64,000 nt of DNA. Source: Trabulsiella odontotermitis (GTDB lineage: Bacteria > Pseudomonadota > Gammaproteobacteria > Enterobacterales > Enterobacteriaceae). Under the pieces are notes generated by a model, which saw only the letters and a program-made list of their open reading frames with translations, was not told the origin of the DNA and searched no databases. Below, in pieces: positions 35,791 to 43,629 of this stretch. The DNA is taken from positions 1,426,001 through 1,490,000 of the forward strand of contig NZ_CP125781.1 of the NCBI RefSeq assembly GCF_030053895.1, given 5' to 3'. How positions within the stretch are numbered: the first letter of the stretch is position 1; every line of letters starts with the position of its first letter. The translations under genes and the position numbers were made by a program.

Positions 35791-36126
35791 TCAGATATAA
35801 ATGTCGATCTGGTACTGACTGGCGGCACTATTATTATCTGTCGCCTTGACCTCTTGCGACTGCTGTTTTTGCTGCGCTTCCTCGGCCTGTTTACGTTGTA
35901 GCTGGGCAAGCTGCGCCTGCAGCACTTTGATTTGTGCCTGAATCAGCTCCTGCTGTTTTTTCTTCTCTTCGACACTGGCGCTGGAGTTAGGGATATCTTT
36001 CAGCTGTTGTGTCAGCTCGCTAATCTTTTTCATGATGCGCGAGATTTGCGCTGCCGTATCGTCGCCTTGCGGCGCGTTCGGTGTACTGCTTTGTATTGAT
36101 GGTGTTGATGTCAGAATGGTCGTCAT
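35791..36126 (-). CDS. FlxA-like protein
   Basis: 111 residues. A Ser/Thr/Pro-rich head (about 1-25) is followed by a long coiled coil, residues about 28-97 (ISRIMKKISELTQQLKDI, then EEKKKQQELIQAQIKVLQAQLAQLQRKQAEEAQQKQQ), and the C-terminus DIYI, as in FlxA proteins. In E. coli flxA is a FliA-dependent late flagellar-regulon gene of unknown function. AGGAG precedes the ATG, and a FliA-type promoter lies 32-58 bp upstream. No flagellar gene is nearby. Confidence 0.85.
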   Translation of the reverse strand: MTTILTSTPSIQSSTPNAPQGDDTAAQISRIMKKISELTQQLKDIPNSSASVEEKKKQQELIQAQIKVLQAQLAQLQRKQAEEAQQKQQSQEVKATDNNSAASQYQIDIYI

Positions 36127-36157
36127 AGCAAACTCCTTTTCTCGCCCTAAAATGGCA

Positions 36158-36184
36158 ATATCGGCAGTTTGTTCAGGAACTTGA
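36158..36184 (-). promoter_or_regulatory. FliA (sigma-28) promoter of the FlxA-like gene
   Basis: On the minus strand, TCAAGTTC, an exact 11-base spacer, then GCCGATAT. The consensus is TAAAGTTT-N11-GCCGATAA: 6 of 8 and 7 of 8 bases match and the spacing is exact. The -10 ends 32 bp before the ATG, which gives a short leader. Confidence 0.82.
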
Positions 36185-36200
36185 TGGATTTATCTCTACT

Positions 36201-36258
36201 GCAGACAGCAAAAAGGCGCCTTTAGGGCGCCTTTTTACATTGGTGGGTCGTGCAGGAT
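36201..36258 (-). repeat. Copy A of tRNA-Lys 3'-end plus terminator repeat
   Basis: 58 bases that match 36356-36413 with about four differences. It holds a terminator hairpin (AAAAAGGCGCC-N5-GGCGCCTTTTT at 36210-36236), then the last 18 bases of the tRNA-Lys 3' end including CCA, without the rest of a tRNA. The stem changes relative to copy B are compensatory, so pairing is kept. Confidence 0.85.
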
Positions 36259-36355
36259 GACTCGCTTCGCTCGCCCTTCGGGCCGTCGCCGCAAGCGGCT
36301 CCGTTGTCTCACTACGTTCGACCCGAACCTGCGGCAGGTTCGAATCGTTGAGATT
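36259..36355 (-). other. Spacer between the tRNA-Lys repeat copies
   Basis: 97 GC-rich bases between the two repeat copies. It contains the palindrome GAACCTGC-G-GCAGGTTC (near 36324-36341) followed by CGAATC, which together resemble the T-arm of tRNA-Lys, and short mirror-like runs (CGCTTCGCTCGCCCTTCGGG). It looks like degenerate tRNA-derived sequence transcribed as the tail of the tRNA operon. Confidence 0.5.
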
Positions 36356-36413
36356 GCAGATAGCAAAAAAGCGCCTTTAGGGCGCTTTTTTGCATTGGTG
36401 GGTCGTGCAGGAT
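36356..36413 (-). repeat. Copy B of the repeat, including the true tRNA-Lys 3' end
   Basis: The partner of 36201-36258. Its right 18 bases are the 3' end of the intact tRNA-Lys gene. Its hairpin (36363-36393, perfect 13-bp arms ending GGCGCTTTTTTGC) is the terminator of the Val-Val-Val-Lys tRNA operon. Confidence 0.85.
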
Positions 36414-36471
36414 TCGAACCTGCGACCAATTGATTAAAAGTCAACTGCTCTACCAACTGAGCTAACGACCC
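36396..36471 (-). tRNA. lysV: tRNA-Lys (UUU)
   Basis: 76 nt with encoded CCA. Acceptor GGGTCGT/ACGACCC, D-loop AGCTCAGTTGGTAGAGC, anticodon TTT in GACTTTTAATC, T-loop GGTTCGAATCC. It is the last gene of the tRNA operon. Confidence 0.98.
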
Positions 36472-36475
36472 GAAG

Positions 36476-36551
36476 TGGTGGGTGATGACGGGATCGAACC
36501 GCCGACCCCCTCCTTGTAAGGGAGGTGCTCTCCCAGCTGAGCTAATCACCC
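36476..36551 (-). tRNA. valY: tRNA-Val (UAC), copy nearest lysV
   Basis: 76 nt with CCA. Acceptor GGGTGAT/ATCACCC, anticodon TAC in CCTTACAAGG, T-arm GGTTCGATCCC. Sequence identical to the two other copies. Four bases from tRNA-Lys. Confidence 0.97.
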
Positions 36552-36591
36552 ACTTCGGTACTTCAATGATAAGAATTCGCTGGCGAGAAAG

Positions 36592-36667
36592 TGGTGGGTG
36601 ATGACGGGATCGAACCGCCGACCCCCTCCTTGTAAGGGAGGTGCTCTCCCAGCTGAGCTAATCACCC
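36592..36667 (-). tRNA. valX: tRNA-Val (UAC), middle copy
   Basis: 76 nt with CCA, identical to its neighbours. The order valU-valX-valY-lysV follows the E. coli locus; the symbol is assigned by position. Confidence 0.97.
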
Positions 36668-36709
36668 ACTTCTCATTCTTATCTACACGGCGGAGACTAC
36701 CTGAAGTAG

Positions 36710-36785
36710 TGGTGGGTGATGACGGGATCGAACCGCCGACCCCCTCCTTGTAAGGGAGGTGCTCTCCCAGCTGAGCTAATCACCC
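36710..36785 (-). tRNA. valU: tRNA-Val (UAC), promoter-proximal copy
   Basis: 76 nt with CCA; first gene of the operon. A strong promoter lies directly upstream at 36803-36830. Confidence 0.97.
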
Positions 36786-36802
36786 CCGCTGTGTGGAGTC
36801 GC

Positions 36803-36830
36803 ATTATAGGGAGAGTTGAAAATGAGTCAA
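36803..36830 (-). promoter_or_regulatory. Promoter of the valUXY-lysV tRNA operon
   Basis: On the minus strand, TTGACT (36825-36830), a 16-base spacer and a perfect TATAAT (36803-36808), followed by a GC-containing discriminator GCGAC. This is the pattern of strong stringently controlled stable-RNA promoters. Confidence 0.85.
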
Positions 36831-36950
36831 CGCATTTTCAAAAGAAATTGTCCGTTCGTCGTAAATTTAAACAAAACTCTCAACCAACCCTCCGCATGGC
36901 CTGATTTATAAACAAAAAAGCCAAAGCGAAGCGTCCGGGCGGGAACAACA

Positions 36951-36978
36951 TTGAGGAATCAGACCACAGTGATAGAAT
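36951..36978 (+). promoter_or_regulatory. Probable gltX promoter
   Basis: TTGAGG and TAGAAT with a 16-base spacer, 67 bp before the gltX ATG. It is a reasonable sigma-70 match in the divergent valU-gltX region (36786-37044), in which I see no gene. Confidence 0.55.
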
Positions 36979-37044
36979 ACCACCCTGTTTCTCTATTCCA
37001 GGATTTGCCGGTTGTCGGCATCTATACCAACGTAAGGCCTTTTC

Positions 37045-38460
37045 ATGAAAATCAAAACTCGCTTCGCGCCAAGCCCGACAGGCTATCTTCATGTCGGCGG
37101 TGCACGAACTGCTCTCTATTCCTGGCTTTTTGCTCGTCATCACGGCGGTGAGTTTGTGCTGCGTATCGAAGACACCGATCTCGAACGCTCCACGCCGGAA
37201 GCTATTGAAGCCATTATGGATGGTATGAACTGGCTGAGCCTGGAATGGGACGAAGGTCCGTACTTCCAGACCAAACGTTTTGACCGCTACAACGCGGTGA
37301 TTGATGAGATGCTGGAAGCGGGCACGGCGTATAAATGCTACTGCTCCAAAGAGCGCCTTGAAGCGCTGCGTGAACAGCAGATGGCAAACGGTGAGAAACC
37401 GCGTTACGACGGTCGTTGCCGCCATAACCACGAACATCATGCTGATGATGAGCCTTGCGTGGTGCGTTTTGCCAACCCGCTGGACGGTTCTGTGGTATTC
37501 GACGATCAGATCCGCGGGCCGATCGAATTCAGTAACCTCGAACTGGATGACCTGATCATCCGCCGTACCGATGGTTCCCCGACCTATAACTTCTGCGTGG
37601 TGGTTGATGACTGGGATATGGAGATCACTCACGTGATCCGCGGTGAAGATCATATCAACAACACTCCGCGCCAGATCAACATCCTGAAAGCGCTGAACGC
37701 GCCGGTCCCGATGTACGCCCACGTTTCTATGATCAACGGTGACGACGGCAAAAAACTCTCCAAGCGTCATGGCGCTGTGAGCGTGATGCAGTATCGCGAT
37801 GATGGCTATCTGCCGGAAGCGCTGCTCAATTATCTGGTGCGTCTGGGCTGGTCCAGCGGTGACCAGGAAATCTTCACCCGTGAAGAGATGATCAAGCTGT
37901 TCAGCCTCGGCGCGGTCAGCAAATCCGCCAGTGCCTTCAACACCGAAAAACTGCAGTGGCTGAATCACCACTACATTAATACGTTGGCACCGGAGTACGT
38001 GGCGACGCACCTGCAATGGCACATCGAGCAGGAAAACATCGACACCCGCAATGGTCCACAACTGGCTGAGCTGGTGAAACTGTTGGGTGAGCGCTGCAAA
38101 ACGCTGAAAGAGATGGCGGCGAGCTGTCGTTATTTCTACGAAGATTTTGCGGAATTTGACGCCGATGCGGCGAAGAAACACCTGCGCCCGGTTGCGCGTC
38201 AGCCGCTGGAAGTGGTGCGTGACAAGCTGGCTGCCATCAGCGACTGGACGGCTGAAAACGTGCATCACGCGATTCAGGCGACCGCGGATGAACTGGAAGT
38301 CGGAATGGGTAAAGTGGGTATGCCGCTGCGCGTTGCCGTGACCGGTGCGGGTCAGTCTCCGGGACTGGACGTTACCGTTCATGCGATCGGTAAAACCCGC
38401 AGCATTGAGCGTATCAATAAAGCGCTCGCCTTTATTGCGGAACGCGAATCCCAGCAATAA
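37045..38460 (+). CDS. gltX: Glutamyl-tRNA synthetase
   Basis: 471 residues. This class I aminoacyl-tRNA synthetase charges tRNA-Glu. The HIGH-type motif is in PSPTGYLHVGGARTALYSW (near 9-27), and the KMSKS-type motif is KKLSKRHGAVS near 237. The Cys/His zinc site region CYCSKERLEALREQQ...YDGRCRHNHEHH is visible near 98-132, and the C-terminal anticodon-binding helices follow. It is divergent from the tRNA-Val/Lys operon, as in E. coli. Confidence 0.98.
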   Translation: MKIKTRFAPSPTGYLHVGGARTALYSWLFARHHGGEFVLRIEDTDLERSTPEAIEAIMDGMNWLSLEWDEGPYFQTKRFDRYNAVIDEMLEAGTAYKCYCSKERLEALREQQMANGEKPRYDGRCRHNHEHHADDEPCVVRFANPLDGSVVFDDQIRGPIEFSNLELDDLIIRRTDGSPTYNFCVVVDDWDMEITHVIRGEDHINNTPRQINILKALNAPVPMYAHVSMINGDDGKKLSKRHGAVSVMQYRDDGYLPEALLNYLVRLGWSSGDQEIFTREEMIKLFSLGAVSKSASAFNTEKLQWLNHHYINTLAPEYVATHLQWHIEQENIDTRNGPQLAELVKLLGERCKTLKEMAASCRYFYEDFAEFDADAAKKHLRPVARQPLEVVRDKLAAISDWTAENVHHAIQATADELEVGMGKVGMPLRVAVTGAGQSPGLDVTVHAIGKTRSIERINKALAFIAERESQQ

Positions 38461-38473
38461 GCGACAGGCTAAG

Positions 38474-38500
38474 ATAACGGCAGGGAAAACCTGCCGTTAT
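38474..38500. terminator. Hairpin between gltX and yfeD
   Basis: ATAACGGCAGG-N5-CCTGCCGTTAT, a perfect 11-bp stem between the convergent stop codons; its last bases are within the yfeD stop region. Confidence 0.75.
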
Positions 38501-38895
38501 GATAACGCGGCGTCAGCTATGCCAAGACGCGCCATAAATCCGCTAATCCCTTCACGTGACAGCAACACCACCAGCCGCTGTTTTTCCGCGTCGGTCATCA
38601 CCTGTAAAATATCGGCAATCTGCCGCAGCGCAGGATCGGCTTCTTTTACAACATAATTCTGTACCGGCTCAGCAAGCTGATACTGTGTCGACCTGCGGCG
38701 CAATGCCGGTGTGTTCGCCAGATATTCCCTGACGTGATGATCGATATGAACCAGTCTTGCGCGCCCACCTTTGACACCCGGAATCGTTTCTGTTTGCCAG
38801 CCCTGTTCGCGGATCCATCTGTTGACGGTCTGTTTTGCGATGCCGAGGCACTGGGCCAGCTCTTCCGTGGTCATTTTGCTATGTAATATTTTCAT
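38497..38895 (-). CDS. yfeD: YfeD, putative DNA-binding regulator
   Basis: 132 residues. The N-terminal helix-turn-helix is MTTEELAQCLGIAKQTVNRWIREQGW (near 8-33), followed by the family block TIPGVKGGRARLVHIDHHVREYL. The C-terminus MTDAEKQRLVVLLSREGISGFMARLGI repeats a motif also found in the neighbouring yfeC product. It starts 8 bp after the yfeC stop, so the two are cotranscribed paralogs (DUF1323 family). Targets are unknown. Confidence 0.9.
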   Translation of the reverse strand: MKILHSKMTTEELAQCLGIAKQTVNRWIREQGWQTETIPGVKGGRARLVHIDHHVREYLANTPALRRRSTQYQLAEPVQNYVVKEADPALRQIADILQVMTDAEKQRLVVLLSREGISGFMARLGIADAALS

Positions 38896-38903
38896 AGATG
38901 TTG

Positions 38904-39254
38904 TTAGCTTCGAATGCCCAGACGTTGTAATAATCCCGAGATACCCTCACGCAGCAGAAGTGACGTCAGATGCTGGCGTTCCGCATCGGTCATCTCTTTG
39001 GCGAGGGTAAGAAGAAGTGAGTCAAAGCTGTTGCTGGCGGGGTGCACCGTGGCCGCACTGTTGGCTGCTCTTTGCGCGCTGCGGATAAACTCTCTCACTT
39101 TGTCATTAACATGCACCAGGCGTGCTTTGCCGCCCTGGACACCGGGGCGAGGAGAGGTTTCCCAACCTTCTTTTCTCACCCATTTGTTAATGGTTTGCCG
39201 GCTGTAACCGGTCAGATGAGCAATTTCCTCCGGCGTCATTCGTTCCTTGAGCAT
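38904..39254 (-). CDS. yfeC: YfeC, putative DNA-binding regulator
   Basis: 116 residues. Helix-turn-helix MTPEEIAHLTGYSRQTINKWVRKEGW (near 6-31), then the shared block SPRPGVQGGKARLVHVNDKVREFI and a C-terminal EMTDAERQHLTSLLLREGISGLLQRLGI. It is paralogous to yfeD, directly downstream. In E. coli YfeC has been reported as a negative regulator of DNA secretion/motility-type traits; I treat its function as unsettled. Confidence 0.9.
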   Translation of the reverse strand: MLKERMTPEEIAHLTGYSRQTINKWVRKEGWETSPRPGVQGGKARLVHVNDKVREFIRSAQRAANSAATVHPASNSFDSLLLTLAKEMTDAERQHLTSLLLREGISGLLQRLGIRS

Positions 39255-39412
39255 AGTATTTCCTGACTGGAAGTGTGGGAATTAGTGGTTCCTGTTATAG
39301 CATCATTTTAGTGGAAAATGTGACAGCTTTTCGTACCGTCTGCGAAGCTGCTCGCAATGTCATTCATTTGTCTGCTTTTTCAGCGATTGAAATGGAGGGA
39401 GAGATTTTGCCG

Positions 39413-39441
39413 TTGACACCTGGCAATGGAATTCATATTAT
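39413..39441 (+). promoter_or_regulatory. tRNA-Ala operon promoter
   Basis: TTGACA (39413-39418), a 17-base spacer, TATTAT (39436-39441), then a GC-rich discriminator GCCGCCC. This is a typical stringently controlled stable-RNA promoter, 31 bp before the first tRNA. Confidence 0.88.
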
Positions 39442-39472
39442 GCCGCCCGTCAACACGACAGCTTTACGTGTC

Positions 39473-39548
<76 letters not shown>

Positions 39549-39587
39549 AATCCTGCTCCCATCAGGTTTGGTACGTAAAACACCCGT

Positions 39588-39663
<76 letters not shown>

Positions 39664-39669
39664 AATTTA

Positions 39670-39695
39670 GGAACCCTCGCTCAGGCGGGGGTTTT
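39670..39695 (+). terminator. Terminator of the tRNA-Ala operon
   Basis: AACCC-T-CGC-N4-GCG-G-GGGTT with a T-rich tail, seven bases after the CCA of the second tRNA. Confidence 0.75.
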
Positions 39696-39865
39696 CTATT
39701 TCTGTTATTCTTATCACTCAGACGCCTTAAATTAAATTACCTGATCTTTCGGCTACCGCTAAAACCAGGATTTTTTCGCATGCGTGTAAACTTGATTCGC
39801 GCAATTAATGAACTTACTATCTGTGCCGCTAAACCAGCACGGCCCAGGAATTTTTGTTAACCATC

Positions 39866-42046
39866 ATGCGCATCACTCTGAACGCTCCCGCCAAAAAGTT
39901 TCTTCTTGCGCTACTCCTGTGTCTGATCTTTATTCCGCTTTCGCGTTTTATTTCGCCGCGGGCAATCATCGATGGCAATAATATTTATCTGGCCTGGATG
40001 CCGCTCAGCGTGATGCTGGCCATCATGTTGTTGTTTGGCCGCCATGCGGTACTGCCGCTGATCATTGGGTTGTCGCTGAGTAACGACTGGATGCTGAATC
40101 TGCCGTACCCCCAGTCGCTGGTACTGATTTCCTGTCAACTTTCCGGTGTATTCGTGACCAGCGCGTGCATCCGCCTGCTGGCAGGGCGGCGCTGGCGGTT
40201 TGGGCTGCCGGGCAAAAACGTGGGTGTACGGATTTTCTGGTTCGGATTCATTTCGCCTGCGGTAATAAAATGTTCGATGTATTTAGCGGGGGAATACATG
40301 GACTTTCCGCTGACCGTCTCCAGCTATTTTGATTCAACGTCAGTGATCTATCTGATCGTGGATGTCCAGAGTCTGGTCTGTGCAGCGCTGATTTTCACCA
40401 TGCTGTTTTATTATCCGATGCGTATGATCCTCAACCCGCGCTATGCCCGGGCTTTCTGGATGCGCAACGTACAGCCCAGTATCACTCGTCCACGCCTGTT
40501 CTTTACGCTGTACTGGGCGCTGGCGCTGGCCGTAGTATTAATCATCCTTTGCGCGCCTTACGAGTCAGACTATATTGCCGGTTACCTCGTCCCGGTTATC
40601 TTCATTCTTTATTTCCTCGCGGTGAGCCGGATGAGCTGGCCCTTTCTCAACCTGACGTGGGCGGCTTCTGTCTTCTTGCTGGTGGCCTATAACAAAAACT
40701 TCCTGCACGGCGTGGATACCGAGTATTCGCTGTCGTTTGTTCTGTCCGTTCTGATCTCTTTTACGATTTGTATTCTGTACATGTCGCAAATCTATTTCCG
40801 CAGCGACGTGCTGAAGCGCAAATGGCACAGCCAGGCGATGCAGGATCCGCTCACCGGTTTGCCCAACCTGCGCGCCCTCGAAGACTATTTAGCCGCACAT
40901 CCTAAGGTCAGCGTCTGTTGTCTGCGCATGGATAATCTGGAGTTTCTCAGTCGTCACTACGGCATGATGATGCGGGTGCACTGCAAGCGCATTATTACCC
41001 GCGATCTACAACCGCTACTCGGCCCCGAAGAGAAACTGTTTCAGTTGCCGGGGAATGAGTTGTTGCTGGTGCTGAACGGACCAGAAACGATGTCGCGCCT
41101 GACGCATATCGTCGATTTTCTCAACAGCCGTCCCATCTACTGGAACAACACCCGGCTGGAGTTGCTGTTCGGCGCCGCCTGGGGTGTGGTGGACGGGCAG
41201 GGCGAAGATTTGCACCATACGCTGGGACAACTGAGCTGGTTGTCCGAAGAAGCCTGTCAGACGCAGCACGTGCTGGCGCTGGACAACAGCCAGTCGACGG
41301 TCTCTGACCAGACGACCGAACGCGTCCTGCTACTCAACCGTATTAAACGCGCGCTGGAAGGCAATGGCATCGCGCTGTATGCACAGCCAATCGTCAATGC
41401 GCAAGGGGATGGGTATCACGAGATCCTGACCCGTCTGGTTTGTGATGGAGAGACCATCACGCCTGATCTTTTCATTCCGGTGGTGGCGCAGTTCAACCTG
41501 AGCAAGCGGTTTGATATGCAGGTACTGGAGACGCTGTTTACCTCACTGCATGCGCATCCGGGGCAGCATTTCTCAGTCAATCTGCTGCCCTTCACGCTGA
41601 TGCAAAAAGAGAGCGCGGCGGAAATCATTGCTCTGTTTACGCGACATGGCGTGGACGCACGGTCTATCACCATCGAAATTACCGAAGAGCAGGCGTTTTC
41701 CCATTCGGAAATCAGTGTCAAAAACATCCAGCAGTTGCATGACTTTGGCTGCAAAATCGCGATTGACGATTTTGGCACCGGCTATGCCAACTATGAACGG
41801 CTGAAAACCCTGCAGGCGGATATCATCAAAATTGATGGCTGCTTTGTGCGTGACATCATGACGGATTCGATGGACAGCATGATTGTGAAATCGATTTGCG
41901 ACATGGCGAAGGTGAAGAACCTGACGACGGTCGCGGAATATGTCGAAACCGACGAGCAGAGAGCGTTGCTCCTGAAGCTTGGCGTCGATTATCTGCAGGG
42001 GTATCTGTTAGGGAAACCACGACCACTCAGCGAATTACAGGCGTAA
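39866..42046 (+). CDS. pdeA: Membrane GGDEF/EAL protein, probable c-di-GMP phosphodiesterase
   Basis: 726 residues from the ATG at 39866; an in-frame TTG at 39854 with AGGA too close is the alternative. The first 315 residues form about eight to ten membrane helices (MASE1-like). Residues about 325-450 are a degenerate GGDEF domain: LPGNELLLVL replaces the catalytic GGDEF loop. The EAL domain (about 460-725) keeps its key residues: HEILTRL, SVNLLP, IEITEEQ, IAIDDFGTGY, IIKIDG, AEYVET and YLQGYLLGKP. It should therefore hydrolyse c-di-GMP. The locus is that of E. coli pdeA (yfeA), but the membrane part has diverged strongly. Confidence 0.85.
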   Translation: MRITLNAPAKKFLLALLLCLIFIPLSRFISPRAIIDGNNIYLAWMPLSVMLAIMLLFGRHAVLPLIIGLSLSNDWMLNLPYPQSLVLISCQLSGVFVTSACIRLLAGRRWRFGLPGKNVGVRIFWFGFISPAVIKCSMYLAGEYMDFPLTVSSYFDSTSVIYLIVDVQSLVCAALIFTMLFYYPMRMILNPRYARAFWMRNVQPSITRPRLFFTLYWALALAVVLIILCAPYESDYIAGYLVPVIFILYFLAVSRMSWPFLNLTWAASVFLLVAYNKNFLHGVDTEYSLSFVLSVLISFTICILYMSQIYFRSDVLKRKWHSQAMQDPLTGLPNLRALEDYLAAHPKVSVCCLRMDNLEFLSRHYGMMMRVHCKRIITRDLQPLLGPEEKLFQLPGNELLLVLNGPETMSRLTHIVDFLNSRPIYWNNTRLELLFGAAWGVVDGQGEDLHHTLGQLSWLSEEACQTQHVLALDNSQSTVSDQTTERVLLLNRIKRALEGNGIALYAQPIVNAQGDGYHEILTRLVCDGETITPDLFIPVVAQFNLSKRFDMQVLETLFTSLHAHPGQHFSVNLLPFTLMQKESAAEIIALFTRHGVDARSITIEITEEQAFSHSEISVKNIQQLHDFGCKIAIDDFGTGYANYERLKTLQADIIKIDGCFVRDIMTDSMDSMIVKSICDMAKVKNLTTVAEYVETDEQRALLLKLGVDYLQGYLLGKPRPLSELQA

Positions 42047-42077
42047 AAAAAACCGGCACGAATGCCGGTTTTTTTAT
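42045..42077. terminator. Bidirectional terminator pdeA/nupC
   Basis: A run, then CCGGCA-N4-TGCCGG, then a T run, between the convergent genes. Confidence 0.93.
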
Positions 42078-42086
42078 TGCTGCGGC

Positions 42087-43274
42087 TTACAGAACCAGCG
42101 CGGCAATAGAGGCAGACAGCACGCTCACCAGCGTAGAGCCGTAAACCAGTTTCAGACCGAAACGGGAAACGACGTTACCCTGCTCTTCGTTCAGACCTTT
42201 AATCGCACCCGCGATGATGCCGATAGAAGAGAAGTTAGCGAAGGAGACCAGGAAGATAGACAGGATGCCTTCTGCACGTGGAGACAAGGTGCCAGCCACT
42301 TTCTGCAGATCCATCATTGCCACGAATTCGTTGGAAACCAGCTTGGTTGCCATAATACTGCCGACCTGCAGCGCTTCGCTCGCCGGAACCCCCATCACCC
42401 AGGCAATCGGGTAGAAGATATAGCCGAGAATGCCCTGGAAGGAGATACCCAGCACCGCAGCGAACAGCGCGTTCAGACCAGAGATCAGCGCGATAAAGCC
42501 GATCAGCATCGCCGCAACGATAATCGCAACTTTAAAACCTGCCAGGATGTATTCACCGAGCATCTCGAAGAAGCTCTGACCCTCATGCAGATTAGACATC
42601 TGCAGGTTCTCTTCACTCTCTTCGACGCGGTACGGGTTCACCAGCGACAGAACGATAAAGGTACTAAACATGTTAAGCACCAGCGCGGCAACCACATATT
42701 TCGGTTGCAGCATGGTCATGTAAGCACCGACGATGGACATTGACACAGTAGACATCGCCGTTGCCGCCATGGTGTACATGCGGTTGCGGGACATCTTGCC
42801 GAGAATGTCTTTATAGGCAATGAAGTTTTCTGACTGACCCAGAATCAGGGAGCTGACCGCGTTGAAAGATTCCAGTTTCCCCATACCGTTGACTTTAGAC
42901 AGCACGGTCCCGATGGCGCGAATGACAATCGGCAGAACACGGATATGCTGCAAAATACCAATCAGAGCAGAGATAAAGACGATCGGGCACAGGACTTTCA
43001 GGAAGAAGAAGGCCAGGCCTTCGTCGTTCATTTTGCCGAAGACGAAATTTGTCCCTTCATTGGCGAATCCGAGCAGTTTTTCAAACATTTCGGAAAAGCC
43101 TTTTACAAATCCAAGGCCGATATTTGAGTTCAGGAAGAACCAGGCCAGTAAAACTTCAATAACAAGTAATTGCACAACGTAGCGGATGCGAATTTGTTTA
43201 CGGTCATGACTGACCAGCAACGCAAGAATCGCTACCACAACAAGCGCGAGGACAAAGTGCAAAACGCGGTCCAT
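42087..43274 (-). CDS. nupC: Nucleoside:proton symporter NupC
   Basis: 395 residues from the ATG at 43274 (MDRVLHFVLALVVVAILALL). It belongs to the concentrative nucleoside transporter family and imports nucleosides with protons. Family segments GQSENFIAYKDILGKMSRNRMYTM and ATKLVSNEFVAMMDLQ are present. Compared with the remembered 400-residue E. coli protein, about five residues are missing in the loop after NALFAAVLG. An extension to 43313 is unlikely. Confidence 0.96.
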   Translation of the reverse strand: MDRVLHFVLALVVVAILALLVSHDRKQIRIRYVVQLLVIEVLLAWFFLNSNIGLGFVKGFSEMFEKLLGFANEGTNFVFGKMNDEGLAFFFLKVLCPIVFISALIGILQHIRVLPIVIRAIGTVLSKVNGMGKLESFNAVSSLILGQSENFIAYKDILGKMSRNRMYTMAATAMSTVSMSIVGAYMTMLQPKYVVAALVLNMFSTFIVLSLVNPYRVEESEENLQMSNLHEGQSFFEMLGEYILAGFKVAIIVAAMLIGFIALISGLNALFAAVLGISFQGILGYIFYPIAWVMGVPASEALQVGSIMATKLVSNEFVAMMDLQKVAGTLSPRAEGILSIFLVSFANFSSIGIIAGAIKGLNEEQGNVVSRFGLKLVYGSTLVSVLSASIAALVL

Positions 43275-43568
43275 ATTTGCTCCAAATATGAGGCAGGTTA
43301 AATTTCCGTGCACATTCTATGCAACAAGCTAAAAGAAAACGAGATCCATGCCGCATTATAATAACAGCCTGTGAGTAAACTATGAGAAAAGTGATCAGGC
43401 ATACATTTTTGTTATGTTTGGTAAATGTATTAAAAGTTGTGTTTTTGTTCTAATCTTGATAACAAGGTAGCATGTGACAGAACACCTTGCCCGCACCTCA
43501 TTTAAATTCAGCCCTGCTTATCGTTCATAGCTATCAGAGAAATCATTATCACCTTTCCAAATGAACTT

Positions 43569-43587
43569 GATAATCATTCTCATTTTA
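43569..43587 (+). promoter_or_regulatory. Fur box upstream of mntH
   Basis: GATAATCATTCTCATTTTA matches the 19-bp Fur consensus GATAATGATAATCATTATC at most positions. It lies 43 bp before the mntH ATG and next to the MntR box. Confidence 0.75.
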
Positions 43588-43595
43588 GTAATATG

Positions 43596-43617
43596 AAACA
43601 TAGCAAAGGCTATATTT
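43596..43617 (+). promoter_or_regulatory. MntR box upstream of mntH
   Basis: A 22-bp near-palindrome (43596-43617) with arms AAACATAG and CTATATTT around CAAAGG. It is essentially the MntR operator described for E. coli mntH. It ends 12 bp before the ATG, so bound Mn-MntR should block initiation. Confidence 0.9.
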
Positions 43618-43629
43618 CAGAGGCAGAAA

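Larger units (their letters stand above)
43275..43629. other. Divergent regulatory region nupC-mntH
   Basis: 355 bp, AT-rich, without a gene. The mntH side holds a Fur box and an MntR box (listed separately). The nupC side has TGTGA-like half-sites (near 43370 and 43474) that would fit CRP/CytR control known for nupC in E. coli, but they are not full matches. Confidence 0.7.

Noticed and set aside
36476..36785. Three identical tRNA-Val genes as a recent array or phage cargo
   Set aside because: The valUXY-lysV operon is the standard enterobacterial arrangement next to gltX.
36880..38457. 525-codon open frame antisense to gltX
   Set aside because: It mirrors the gltX codons, has no family resemblance or ribosome binding site, and gltX is certain.
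43600..43617. Manganese riboswitch before mntH
   Set aside because: The leader is too short for a yybP-ykoY fold; the MntR operator explains the palindrome.
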